From assembly GCF_020911865.1 (NCBI RefSeq), contig NZ_CP087131.1, positions 1,054,001 through 1,118,000 on the forward strand: DNA of 64,000 nt, in the 5' to 3' direction. The notes beneath the pieces were generated by a model. The model worked only from the letters and a program-made list of their open reading frames with translations, was not told the origin of the DNA and made no database searches. The position numbers were made by a program, and so were the translations under genes. Source of the stretch: Chryseobacterium sp. C-71 (GTDB lineage: Bacteria > Bacteroidota > Bacteroidia > Flavobacteriales > Weeksellaceae). Positions within the stretch are counted from its first letter, which is position 1. Each line of letters opens with the position of its first letter. This document shows, one piece after another, positions 1 through 10,138 of this stretch.

Positions 1-191
<191 letters not shown>

Positions 192-194
192 TTA

Positions 195-220
195 TTTCTT
201 TTGTCTTAATACAAAAGAAA
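195..220 (+). terminator. Terminator hairpin after rtcB
   Basis: Perfect 10-bp arms TTTCTTTTGT (195-204) and ACAAAAGAAA (211-220) with a 6-nt loop, starting 3 bases after the rtcB stop. The arms are AT-rich, so terminator strength is uncertain. Confidence 0.6.
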
Positions 221-245
221 CAAAAAATCAAGACTTGGAAACTTC

Positions 246-379
246 CGCTAAAAATTAAAATTTAATCCTAAAATTCCCAAAACTTGCGCGAATTCAAGAT
301 GAGTTCTTCGGTTCAAGATTTTGCCGCGCTCCAAACAGTGGGAATTTTTTAACGGATTAATTTTTAATTTTCTTAACGC
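246..379. repeat. Long imperfect inverted repeat, REP/MITE-like
   Basis: The left arm (about 246-290) and right arm (about 324-379) are imperfect reverse complements over roughly 45-55 bases. Matching blocks include TTTAATCC against GGATTAA, AATTCCC against GGGAATT, and GCGCG against CGCGC. The centre holds the similar blocks GAATTCAAGA and GGTTCAAGA. There is no coding frame. It resembles the dispersed extragenic palindromes of Chryseobacterium genomes, but only one copy is visible here. Confidence 0.5.
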
Positions 380-410
380 TCCATTTTCCTATGTCATATT
401 AATATGGTAA

Positions 411-1277
<867 letters not shown>

Positions 1278-1385
1278 ATATGGAAAGATTATGGGAAGCC
1301 GTAGTCTTTCCTTATTGTTTAAATATATATTTGTTTGTTAAAAGAACTTTCCTAGAATATTTATATATTAGAAAAAACTAAAACT

Positions 1386-4291
1386 ATGACAATTAATAAA
1401 GGTTCAGAATGGAGAAAATGGGATTTACATGTACATACACCTTTTTCTATTTATCAACGCTTTGGAAATAACGATGAAAATACTTGGGAAAAATATATTT
1501 TAGATTTAGAAAATTTATCTGACGAGTTTGCTGTTGTAGGTATAAATGATTACCTATTTCTTGATGGTTATGCTAAGTTAAAAGAAGAGCAAACAAAAAA
1601 TTCTAGAATTCCTAATATCAAACTATTACCAGTTGTCGAATTTAGAATTGAAAAATTTGCAGGAATAAATTTTGAACAACTTAAAAGAATCAATTTACAT
1701 GTAATATTTTCTGATGAAATACCTTTAGAAACGATTCAAAGCCAATTCTTGAATACACTTGAGAAAGTTATTATTTAGAAAGCGGAGAGCCTTGGACAAG
1801 AGCTATTACACCGCAAAGTGTAGAAGAACTTGGAAAGCAAATAAAATCAAATGTTCCAACATCTGAATTACATAAATATGGTTCTGATATAACAGAAGGA
1901 TTTAATAATCTAAATATAAGAGAAGAAGAAATATTTAAATCATTGAATAAGGACTGTTTCACAGGTAAATATCTTATTGCTATTGGAAAAACCGAATGGG
2001 GAGATTTAAAATGGACAGATGCCTCAATTGCAACAAAAAAATCAATAATAAACAGAGCAGATATAGTTTTTACAGCAGCAGAATCTATAGCTGATTTCAC
2101 TAAAGCTAAAAGTCAATTAACCAATCAAGGTGTTAATGATTTATTGTTAGACTGTAGTGATGCTCATTATTTTTCAACAGAAACAGATAAAGACAGAATT
2201 GGAAATTGTAATACTTGGATTAAAGCTCAACCAACATTTGAAGGATTAAGACAAATTTTACACGAGCCTAATCAAAGAGTATCTATACAACAAAATATAC
2301 CTGATCAAAAAGATGAAAAATTAGTAATCACAGAAGTATCATTCATTAGCACAAATAATCTTTTCTCTAATGATACTATTTATTTTAATGATAATCTTAA
2401 CGTGATTATAGGTGGTAAATCCTCCGGAAAATCCATTTTACTATATCACATCGCCAAAGCTTTATATAAAGATCGAAGCAATGAAGGTGTTTTAAAATAT
2501 TTTGATACTACTGATAACAAATACAAATACTTTTATGATGATCTGCAGAATGAATTTCCCTTTACTCTTAATGTTAAATTGGCATCAGGATTAGAACAAT
2601 CCTCAGACAGAAATGACACAGAACCAAGTTATCTACCAGAAATTAAATACATACCACAAAATCATTTGTCCAATCTTGTTGATAGGAGTAAGAAAAACGG
2701 CAATACTTTAAAAGAACTTATTAAAGACCTTATTTTAGAAAATGATGACAATGATATATTTAAAGACTTTGACGCTAATATAAATGCTAATAATACTGAA
2801 AAATCAAAAGATATTGATGTTTTTTTTGACATTAAGGACACAATTAATACTTTAAAAAAGGATTTACAGGATAAAGGAAGTAAAGATATTTTAATTACAA
2901 GTATCAAATCTAAAAGAGATGAAATTTTAGAATTACAAAAAGATATTTCAGAAGAAAATAAAGCTTTATACAATCAATATAATGAGGAAATTCAGAAATT
3001 CACTGATGAAAATAAAAAAATCGTGTCTGATTATGGTGTATTAAAATCTTTAAATCAAAAAATAAAAATTTCATTAGATCAATTATTGTTAGATAAGAAT
3101 GAGTCAATAAATACTTTAGAAAATGAGGAAATTAAAACTGAATTCACAGTAAAATATAATTTCATTCAAAATTCACTTGATGAACTCAATCAAATTGAAA
3201 AACTTCTCTCATTAAATGAAAACAAAAGCTTAATTAATGATAGTTCTATCAAAAATCAACTGACATTTAATAACCAAAAAAGGATAGAATTACAAGACAA
3301 AATAAAACCTTTAATTGGACAAAAAGAATCCCAAGAGAAAATAGAAAGATTACAAAATTATATACAACAAGAGAATGAAAAACTAGAATATATTATTAAA
3401 ATTGAAAAACAAATAACACAGTTTACAATTGAATTGGCTACACAAAAAGAAAAAATTTTTAGCAGTATCGAAAATAACTTTAATCAATATCAAAAAGTAA
3501 TTACCGATTTAGAACCAATAACAAAAAATATAGAACACAAAGACAATGATGAAATTGACATAGAAGGTTTTACTAAGTTTAATTTTAAAAAATTTAAAGA
3601 AAGTATAGACAATATTACTGATTTAAGAAAATTAAAAGCCCAAAATCCTTTTGAGTATTTGTATGATAATAATTTAAATAATTTATCTCTAATAAATAAA
3701 ACAAGTATTATTAATGAATTAAAAAATGTTTTCGAAACTATCCATACAGGAAATTATCCTTTGATTAAAGACTTCAATATAAAAGAAGCTTGTAGAATTT
3801 TATTAGAAAATCATTTTTTTGACCATTGGGAAGTTAAATCTGGAAGCGATACAATACATAATATGTCGACAGGTAAGGCAAGCTTTGTTTTGTTAAAATT
3901 AATTATAAAATTAAGTAAATCTGAAGCTCCTATTTTAATTGACCAACCATAAGATAATCTTGATAACAGGTCAATTTCAACAGAACTTGTAAACTATTTG
4001 AGAGATAAAAAAATAAAACGACAAATTATCTTAGTAACTCATAACGCAAATATTGTGGTAAATGCAGATGCTGAAAATATAATAATTGCTAACCAGAAAG
4101 ATGAAAATAATAAAAAAGATCTTTCACTTTATAAATTTGATTATATAAATGGTTCTTTAGAAGAAACTAAATCAAAAACCGATGATGATATAAGGTTTTT
4201 AGAGTCTATGGGAATTAGAGAACATATAGCAGAAATTGTTGAGGGAGGAAAAGAAGCATTCAAAAAACGCGAAGAAAAATATGGATTCTAA
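1386..4291 (+). pseudogene. PHP-domain / SMC-like ABC ATPase (TrlF-like), disrupted
   Basis: One ancestral gene of about 968 codons. The first 126 or so codons encode a PHP-type domain starting WRKWDLHVHTPF (the HxH metal motif). After a frame change the reading resumes as YYLESGEPWTRAI. An ABC/SMC ATPase follows: Walker A GGKSSGKSILLY near 2412, a long coiled coil (about 2800-3500), a signature-like MSTGKASFVLLKL near 3861, and Walker B ILIDQP. The frame break fits loss of one A in the run at 1764-1766. A second lesion is the TAA at 3950-3952, exactly where the catalytic Glu codon should follow ILIDQP; coding then continues in frame as DNLDNR and the H-loop ILVTHNANI to 4291. The gene is visibly more AT-rich than the flanking RlaP genes, suggesting transfer. 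TrlF-like proteins are thought to act in nucleic-acid conflict; the role is inferred. Confidence 0.8.
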
Positions 4292-5351
4292 AATGACCAT
4301 TCAAGATATAAAATCCCGCAACCTCATCCTCTTCCAAGCCATCTCCGGAAGCCGCTCCTTCGGCCTCGAAACAGAAAACTCAGACACAGACATCCGAGGA
4401 GTATATTATTTAACGAAAGAAGATTTTTTCGGCTTAAATTATATTCCGCAGATTTCTAATGAAACGAATGACATTTCGTATTATGAAATTGGGAGATTTG
4501 TAGAATTATTACAGAAAAACAATCCGAATATTTTAGAAATTCTGGCAAGTCCGGAAGATTGTATTCAACATAAAAATCCGTTAATGGGTTTGTTGAAGCC
4601 TGAAGATTTCCTTTCCAAATTATGCAAAGATACCTTTGCAGGATATGCAATTTCGCAGATCAAAAAAGCAAAAGGACTCAATAAGAAGATTTTAAATCCT
4701 ATTGAAAAGGAAAAAAAATCTATTCTTGATTTCTGTTATATTTTAGAAAATAACAGCTCCATACCGTTGAAAAAATGGCTTTCAGAAAACGGAAGAATTC
4801 AGGAAAAATGCGGATTGGTGAACATCGACAACACCAAAGGAATGTTTGCCGTTTTCTACAATGAATCGGGAGATTTAGGCTACAAAGGAATCATCCAGAA
4901 CGAAGAAGCCAATCAGGTTTCCGTTTCATCGATTCCAAAAGGAGAAAAATCGGTGGCTTTTATGTTCTGTAATCTTGACGCCTACTCCACGTACTGCAAA
5001 GATTACCGAGAATACTGGAAGTGGGTTTGTGAAAGAAATGAAGACCGTTACAACGTCAATCAAAACCACGGACAAAACTACGACAGCAAAAACATGATGC
5101 ACACCATTCGCCTTTTGCAGTCGTGTGAGCAGATTTTTAAAACCAATTCTTTAAATATCCGTGTGGAAAACCGTGATGAATTATTAGATATCAAAGCCGG
5201 AAACTGGTCTTATGATGATGTTATGAAGAAAGCCGAAACCTTGATTCAGTCGATTGAATACCATCATTCGATCTCGACACTTCCGGAATATCCTGATCTA
5301 GAAAAAACAACAAAAACTTTAGTGGAAATAAGAGAAAATCTATACAAATAA
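4281..5351 (+). CDS. RlaP-type nucleotidyltransferase, second copy
   Basis: Second polymerase-beta-fold protein, 356 residues from the ATG at 4281 (another in-frame ATG at 4293). The motif SGSRSFGLETENSDTDIRG carries the GS signature and both acidic metal ligands, and the rest is a long helical region as in full-length RlaP/YcgL proteins. The longer frame back to 4236 runs inside the ATPase gene and is not needed. The start overlaps the last 11 bases of the broken TrlF-like gene, so the two were probably translationally coupled. It differs clearly from the RlaP gene at 531-1277 (different length and C-terminal half). Its last 57 bases recur in degenerate form at 7623-7679. Proposed role: end-processing of damaged RNA together with RtcB. 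Confidence 0.8.
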   Translation: MDSKMTIQDIKSRNLILFQAISGSRSFGLETENSDTDIRGVYYLTKEDFFGLNYIPQISNETNDISYYEIGRFVELLQKNNPNILEILASPEDCIQHKNPLMGLLKPEDFLSKLCKDTFAGYAISQIKKAKGLNKKILNPIEKEKKSILDFCYILENNSSIPLKKWLSENGRIQEKCGLVNIDNTKGMFAVFYNESGDLGYKGIIQNEEANQVSVSSIPKGEKSVAFMFCNLDAYSTYCKDYREYWKWVCERNEDRYNVNQNHGQNYDSKNMMHTIRLLQSCEQIFKTNSLNIRVENRDELLDIKAGNWSYDDVMKKAETLIQSIEYHHSISTLPEYPDLEKTTKTLVEIRENLYK

Positions 5352-5427
5352 TTAATTTCTCTCCTTCAAATAGGAAACTACAATCCTTTTCAAATATATT
5401 ACCAATCTGAAAAACTTATAAAACAAA

Positions 5428-5458
5428 AAACCAAAGCAGAAAGATTCTGCTTTGGTTT
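5428..5458. terminator. Bidirectional terminator between RlaP and ice-binding genes
   Basis: Hairpin with arms AAACCAAAGCAGA (5428-5440) and TCTGCTTTGGTTT (5446-5458), 13 perfect pairs and a 5-nt loop. It lies between convergent genes and can serve both. Confidence 0.8.
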
Positions 5459-5521
5459 AGTTAATTATTTTTGACCTATACTCTGTATTACATTTTTAGG
5501 ACAAGTGAAGTTAAGGTTTTT

Positions 5522-7129
5522 TTAAGGTTTAGAAATCAGTTTCCCGCCTTTCTGTTTCCCATCTTTATTTTTCAATTGGTAGAAATAAGTTCCCGCCGGA
5601 AGTTTTACCTGAAGTTGGGTGTTTTTATCAGACAAACGCTTCTCAAGAACTTTAGATCCTGCGGCATCGAAAATCATTAATTCCGATCCCTTATCAGCAT
5701 CATCCAGAATGATATTAAGTACTGAGGAAAAAGGATTTGGATAAAAGCTCGCTGGCTTACTCACATGAGTAGATGAACTTACCGCTAATGTTGAAAGATC
5801 ACATCCTGGTGTCATTACTGCATTGATGCTCGCTGTAGATACCGCTCCGGTAGTACTGAGAACACGGCCTTCTATCACGGTTCCCGTATTAAGGTTGATG
5901 GCACCGTTATTACCAATCACTGTTCCTTTGAAGTTTGCGTAGTCGTTAAGACTGATTGCGCCATCCACTTTCCAGAAAACATTCTTTGCTTGAGCCTGGT
6001 TTTGCAATACTACATTGGCATAAGTACTTGTAGACAATGCACCTACGATTTTGATAACAAATACAGCATCAGGATTTCCTTGCGCATTCAGGGTAACGGT
6101 TCCGTTAAGAACGGTAGCAGCATTCAAAAGATAAGTATGCGGCGTCAGCACTAAGTTTTGCCCAAAAGCAGCAGGATAAAGCAACTCAATATCTGTCGGT
6201 AAAGTATTCAGATAAGTGTAAACCGTACCAAGATCCAGTGCACAGATTGCAGTAGCAGAATCCGGATTGCTATGAATTGTTCCTGTTACATTATTAGCCT
6301 GAAAGCCCGTTGTAAGTCCTACATTAGAACCAATATCTCCCGTTACAAAAGAAACTCCTGAGTTAGTCACCGTTCCGCTACCTGTGAAAACTGTGAAACA
6401 CGCAACTGATCTTAGCATAGGTGCAACCGGACCAGTTAAAATCGGTGATCCGCATCCGATAGGTGTTCTTACTGTAACGCCCGAAACTGTAACAGCACCT
6501 GTTGTAGACAGCGCACGTCCTTCTATAGAAACGCCGCTGTTCAGAACTATTGCTGCATTGTTTGCAATCACCGTTCCTTTCATTTCTGTATTCGTAGCAA
6601 GATTTACCAAACCTTCTATCTTCCAGAATACATTACAGGCAAGTGCACCATTGGTAAGTATTACTTTAGAAGCAGCTGTAGAAGAGAATGCGCCTTGTAT
6701 TTTAAAAATAAATACTGCATTGGCATTTCCGCCTCCATCAAGAGTCAAAGTATTATCCAGTGTTGCACTTTGCCCGATCGAATAGGTTCCCGCTCCCAAT
6801 ACTTGTCCGTTACCCAAAAGTGGTGCAGGAAAAAAGTTAGGAATTGCCGCGTTCAGCTGATTATAAGCAATCGTTAATGATGCGGCGGCTGCTGCTGAAG
6901 CTCCATTGGAATCTTGCATTACCCCATCTACATTTCCGAAGTTGGTACTTGCGCCATTATTGGTGCCAACATTTCCGGTGATTTGCGATAATCCGGTGTT
7001 GCTCACTGCACCATTGGATGAGAAGAGAGCGAAATCAGCAGCTGTTCCCAAAACCGGCGCCTGAGCCATTGCCTGTGATGAGAAAAAAATTGAGGTAGAC
7101 AAAACTACCATGCTTAAAAGTTTTTTCAT
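5522..7129 (-). CDS. Secreted protein with two DUF3494 ice-binding-like domains and T9SS sorting tail
   Basis: 535 residues. A signal peptide (residues 1-22, ending QAMA) is followed by two tandem DUF3494 domains, about 25-228 and 240-455. Both show the family marks: LGTAADFALFSSNGAVSNTG, GNVG, LGAGTY, AVFIFKIQGA and KGTVIANNAAI in copy 1, with VFVIKIVGAL and KGTVIGNNGAI in copy 2. The C-terminal 75 residues (YPNPFSSVLNI ... LPAGTYFYQLK) form a type A sorting domain for the type IX secretion system, so the protein is exported and probably cell-surface attached or released. DUF3494 includes antifreeze beta-solenoids that bind ice, but many members are adhesins of unknown ligand. Ice binding is plausible rather than shown. 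It is monocistronic. Confidence 0.85.
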   Translation of the reverse strand: MKKLLSMVVLSTSIFFSSQAMAQAPVLGTAADFALFSSNGAVSNTGLSQITGNVGTNNGASTNFGNVDGVMQDSNGASAAAAASLTIAYNQLNAAIPNFFPAPLLGNGQVLGAGTYSIGQSATLDNTLTLDGGGNANAVFIFKIQGAFSSTAASKVILTNGALACNVFWKIEGLVNLATNTEMKGTVIANNAAIVLNSGVSIEGRALSTTGAVTVSGVTVRTPIGCGSPILTGPVAPMLRSVACFTVFTGSGTVTNSGVSFVTGDIGSNVGLTTGFQANNVTGTIHSNPDSATAICALDLGTVYTYLNTLPTDIELLYPAAFGQNLVLTPHTYLLNAATVLNGTVTLNAQGNPDAVFVIKIVGALSTSTYANVVLQNQAQAKNVFWKVDGAISLNDYANFKGTVIGNNGAINLNTGTVIEGRVLSTTGAVSTASINAVMTPGCDLSTLAVSSSTHVSKPASFYPNPFSSVLNIILDDADKGSELMIFDAAGSKVLEKRLSDKNTQLQVKLPAGTYFYQLKNKDGKQKGGKLISKP

Positions 7130-7622
7130 AAAATAAATTATTTGGCGTGAAATTTAACTATCTCACAATTAAATGACGTAACTAAAATCATACCATAAAT
7201 TTATTATAATTAAATTATTTTTAATTAATTAATATTATTTTATAAATTTTTAATAAATAAATACTTTATTTTTACGAATAATTAAATATATCTATATTTT
7301 ATTGGATAAAAGATTTACAAGTAATAAATATGATATTTAAATATTTAACAAACAACATCTTAATCTCCTTTTTTGAAATATTAAGACATTAATAATCATT
7401 GATAATAAATAAGATTTTAAAAACCATCAAGAAAAATCGTAAATGAATCGACAGAAATTAACAACAAATTGCGACCTCATTTTTCCAACCATTGATGTAA
7501 CTATATTTTTTTTGCGATGTTATTTCACATTGACACGATGCAAGTTAATATTCTTTCTTTGTAGAATTATATTCTTGCATCGTGAAGCCACATTTCCACA
7601 TCCTGAAATTACATTCCCACCA
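7130..7622. other. AT-rich intergenic region with a long-loop inverted repeat
   Basis: Very AT-rich leader of the ice-binding gene and sequence beyond. I see no credible gene; the frame at 7443-7640 has no recognisable composition. An inverted repeat, ACGATGCAAG (7535-7544) and CTTGCATCGT (7574-7583), encloses 29 bases that are themselves partly self-complementary. It lies about 40 bases before the truncated RlaP tail. Confidence 0.5.
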
Positions 7623-7690
7623 CGGAATACCCGGATTTAGAAAAAACGACAAAAATTTTAATAGAAATAAGAGAAAATCCTTATACCTAA
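7623..7690 (+). pseudogene. Degenerate copy of the RlaP 3' end
   Basis: Bases 7623-7679 match 5284-5340 at 50 of 57 positions. The frame reads EYPDLEKTTKILIEIREN against EYPDLEKTTKTLVEIREN in the intact gene, then stops at TAA. No upstream RlaP sequence is visible. It is either a remnant of a third RlaP gene or a tail duplication, and it has the same orientation as the intact gene. Confidence 0.75.
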
Positions 7691-7695
7691 AACAA

Positions 7696-7721
7696 AAACC
7701 GCCTCATTGCTGAAGCGGTTT
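7696..7721. terminator. Terminator hairpin
   Basis: Arms AAACCGC (7696-7702) and GCGGTTT (7715-7721). It lies between the RlaP-tail remnant and the converging cold-shock gene, and is T-rich on the right and A-rich on the left. Confidence 0.65.
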
Positions 7722-7743
7722 GTTTTATATATAGTTTAAAAAA

Positions 7744-8178
7744 CTATCTGATGATTTTAATATTGATTGCAGAGAAACCTTTTGGTGATCTTTCTTTTTC
7801 GAAAGATACCTTGTTCCCTTTCTTAATGATATCCACACAGTTGTTGCTGTGGAAGAATACATTTTCTTTAGAACTATCTTCTGTGATAAATCCGTAGCCC
7901 TTGTCGCTGAAAAAAGTAACGATACCAGACTTGATTGGATCCTCCTCCTGAATAGGAGCTGCACCCAATTGAATGTTATCCAAATCAATGACACTTTTGT
8001 TGCTGTTATCAGGAGGCGTACTTGTTAACTGACCGTTTGCATCTACATACATGATCATGTCATCAAGACTTTTCCCTTTGTCATTGGTGTTTTTTCGGTC
8101 TTCGCGACGTATCGCTTTTTCCTTTTGCTTCTGTAATTTTTTCTTAAAGTTTTCTTTTTTTGAGAAAGAATCCGCCAT
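7744..8178 (-). CDS. Cold-shock-domain protein with basic N-terminal extension
   Basis: 144 residues. Residues 1-30 are strongly basic and charged (KKENFKKKLQKQKEKAIRREDRK). A linker follows, and a cold-shock domain fills about 80-144 with RNP1 DKGYGFI and RNP2 VFFHSN. Such proteins bind single-stranded RNA or DNA and act as RNA chaperones; the lysine/arginine-rich extension is common in Bacteroidota members. It is longer than stand-alone Csp proteins (about 70 residues). A possible promoter element TATATTTG on the minus strand near 8566-8573 would imply an unusually long leader of almost 400 nt, which would fit post-transcriptional cold regulation. This last point is inference. Confidence 0.85.
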   Translation of the reverse strand: MADSFSKKENFKKKLQKQKEKAIRREDRKNTNDKGKSLDDMIMYVDANGQLTSTPPDNSNKSVIDLDNIQLGAAPIQEEDPIKSGIVTFFSDKGYGFITEDSSKENVFFHSNNCVDIIKKGNKVSFEKERSPKGFSAINIKIIR

Positions 8179-8906
8179 ATATTATTGTATATTAATTGTT
8201 ATTCTTGAATTTAATTTTCTGATGATTTTTCATTTATTTCATCAAAGGGTATTGTTTACCATCACCAAAAGATTTCTGTTGAAATTCTTCTAATGATTCC
8301 ACTGCATTAAGATAATAAATTTTTTAGAATTTACGATCGTTACCAGAAAGTTTTTCGATGATTACAACCATTTCAACTTCCCGAAAAGAAGTAAAAAGGT
8401 ATTCTACAGGTGGTCAGTCGTGGTGATTCATATTGCCGGCTAAGATTCATTTACAAGAAATAAAAATGAAAACGGCAGTCAGAATAAAGAAAACTGAGGG
8501 ATAAAGGGTATTCTAAACTGTTATAGTTTAAGAAAAGCAGAAACCTTCTTCTTAATTATAATGCAAATATACGACAATTCCACGGATTTTGAAGACTATT
8601 ATTTAAATAATTGAATTTCAGATTATTTAGAAAACAAAAAATGACCTTTTAGTTTCTTTTCCACTAAAAATTAGATGCTTATCAAATTGCCACAAACACT
8701 ATTTTTCAATTACGTAAAACTACTTAAGTATATTCCGCCTTACAGAAGTACAAATACCTATTATCAATTTGGGTATTTTCTACTCTACCAATTCCGAATG
8801 TTTAGAAGTTACTTTGTATTGTTCATTATGAGAAGCTTCCAATGAATCTAGGCGGCCTCCGAAAAGCCTGATATTTAAAAGAGTAGGAAACCAAAAAACT
8901 AATATT
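8179..8906. other. 728-bp intergenic region, possible long leader for the cold-shock gene
   Basis: No full gene is visible. On the minus strand a short open stretch just upstream of the cold-shock gene reads NAVESLEEFQQKSFGDGK then QYPLMK and stop. It has protein-like composition but no convincing start, so it may be a leader peptide or a gene relic. The right part precedes the 8907 gene and contains TACTTTG at 8811-8817, a weak -7-like element. Confidence 0.4.
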
Positions 8907-10085
8907 ATGTCACAAGCACAAGCAGCAATGCAAACTCTAACTCAACAATGGTACAATGCCTTGGTTACAGGATTATCTTTAAGTCCTAACAACTTCCAGC
9001 TTTACCAGGGAACACAACCTGTAGGACCAACATCAGACTGGCTTTGGAAAATTTTTGATGCCGTTCCTCCAAAATCTGTGAACAACAGTTATGACCCTAG
9101 TCAATCTAACAATTTTTCTCAGGATTATCAGGCAGTAATTGCTAACTTAAAACCACTATCAGATAATAGCTTCCAGAATTGTATGGGAGATTATTATACG
9201 AATTGGTTAAATTATATTCAATCTCCTAAATGTCCTTCTAATATCTTTGACAGCCCGGATGCTATGCAGTCTGCCTTCAAGAAATGGGCAATGATTTATG
9301 CTCCTTCTCAGATGGGATGCAGCGCATCATTGATTCAGTCTTTCTACAATGATATCGTAACGATTGCCAACACAATGTTCGCTTCTGCACAGGCCGCAGG
9401 GAAAGGATATGCTTATAATACTACGATTTCAGATTTAAATAATGCAATACAGTCTGCTCCGGCAAAAAGCTTTACGATGGATAGCAAAACACAGTCTTCT
9501 GATGTATCTCACACATGGGCAAGCGGAAGTACATCTGTGTTTTTCGACTTGTTTGATTTCGGAGGTGGCGCAAGCTATGACAATCTTACAGAGGAAGCTA
9601 CCTCAGCAGGTATTAATATCAGTGCAAGCTTCAAACATGTATTGACATTGCCGGGAGCTCCTTTAGCAAAAACTTCTACAGATCCTATCCTTAGCCAATA
9701 CACGCCTTGGTATAACAGCGCAGCATTGTCAAGAGCTTATGGTACCAAAGACAATACGGTTTGGAAAAACGGTTTACCATCATGGGACACCACTTTCGGG
9801 CCTAATGGTAACTTGCAGCGTTCTGCAACATCTTTGATTATTGTTGACGGAATTGACATCACAATGACTTCTGCAACAAGTTATTCTTCAAGTGACCAGC
9901 AGGTTATCACTGCTAGAGCAAGTACAGGTTTCTGGCCTTTCTTCAGTGCTAGTGGATCTGGCGGATCTTCAACTTCTGTAAGCTTCTCAGATAGCGGTCA
10001 AATGACAGTAAAAATTACTTCGCCAGCAGGAAATCCTCAGCTTTTAGGAGTTTTGGTTTCTGCTATGTCGGAAATTCTAGGTTAA
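8907..10085 (+). CDS. Unrecognised 392-residue Ser/Thr/Asn-rich protein
   Basis: I do not recognise the family. It has no signal peptide, no membrane helix and no sorting tail. The N-terminal half (1-190) looks helical and is rich in Trp, Tyr, Asn and Gln, with MYxxxxQMGC-like and DYYTNWLNYI segments. The C-terminal half has two stretches of alternating polar and hydrophobic residues: about 198-250 (SDVSHTWASGSTSVFFDLF, then GINISASFKHVLTLPG) and about 305-385 (SATSYSSSDQQVITARAST, FFSASGSGGSS, QMTVKITSP). That pattern suggests amphipathic beta-hairpins as in beta-pore-forming proteins, but this is only a pattern match. Codon use looks like that of a well-expressed gene. A strong terminator follows directly and it appears monocistronic. 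Confidence 0.6.
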   Translation: MSQAQAAMQTLTQQWYNALVTGLSLSPNNFQLYQGTQPVGPTSDWLWKIFDAVPPKSVNNSYDPSQSNNFSQDYQAVIANLKPLSDNSFQNCMGDYYTNWLNYIQSPKCPSNIFDSPDAMQSAFKKWAMIYAPSQMGCSASLIQSFYNDIVTIANTMFASAQAAGKGYAYNTTISDLNNAIQSAPAKSFTMDSKTQSSDVSHTWASGSTSVFFDLFDFGGGASYDNLTEEATSAGINISASFKHVLTLPGAPLAKTSTDPILSQYTPWYNSAALSRAYGTKDNTVWKNGLPSWDTTFGPNGNLQRSATSLIIVDGIDITMTSATSYSSSDQQVITARASTGFWPFFSASGSGGSSTSVSFSDSGQMTVKITSPAGNPQLLGVLVSAMSEILG

Positions 10086-10106
10086 AAACCATATTTGTTT
10101 ATTAAG

Positions 10107-10138
10107 AATAACTCCACTGAGATTTCAGTGGAGTTATT
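10107..10138. terminator. Strong bidirectional terminator
   Basis: Perfect 14-bp arms AATAACTCCACTGA (10107-10120) and TCAGTGGAGTTATT (10125-10138) with loop GATT. It serves the 8907 gene and overlaps the stop codon of the converging 10134 gene. Confidence 0.9.

Noticed and set aside
7443..7640. 65-residue open frame as a gene
   Set aside because: It runs through the inverted repeat and into the RlaP tail relic in another frame, with low-complexity composition.
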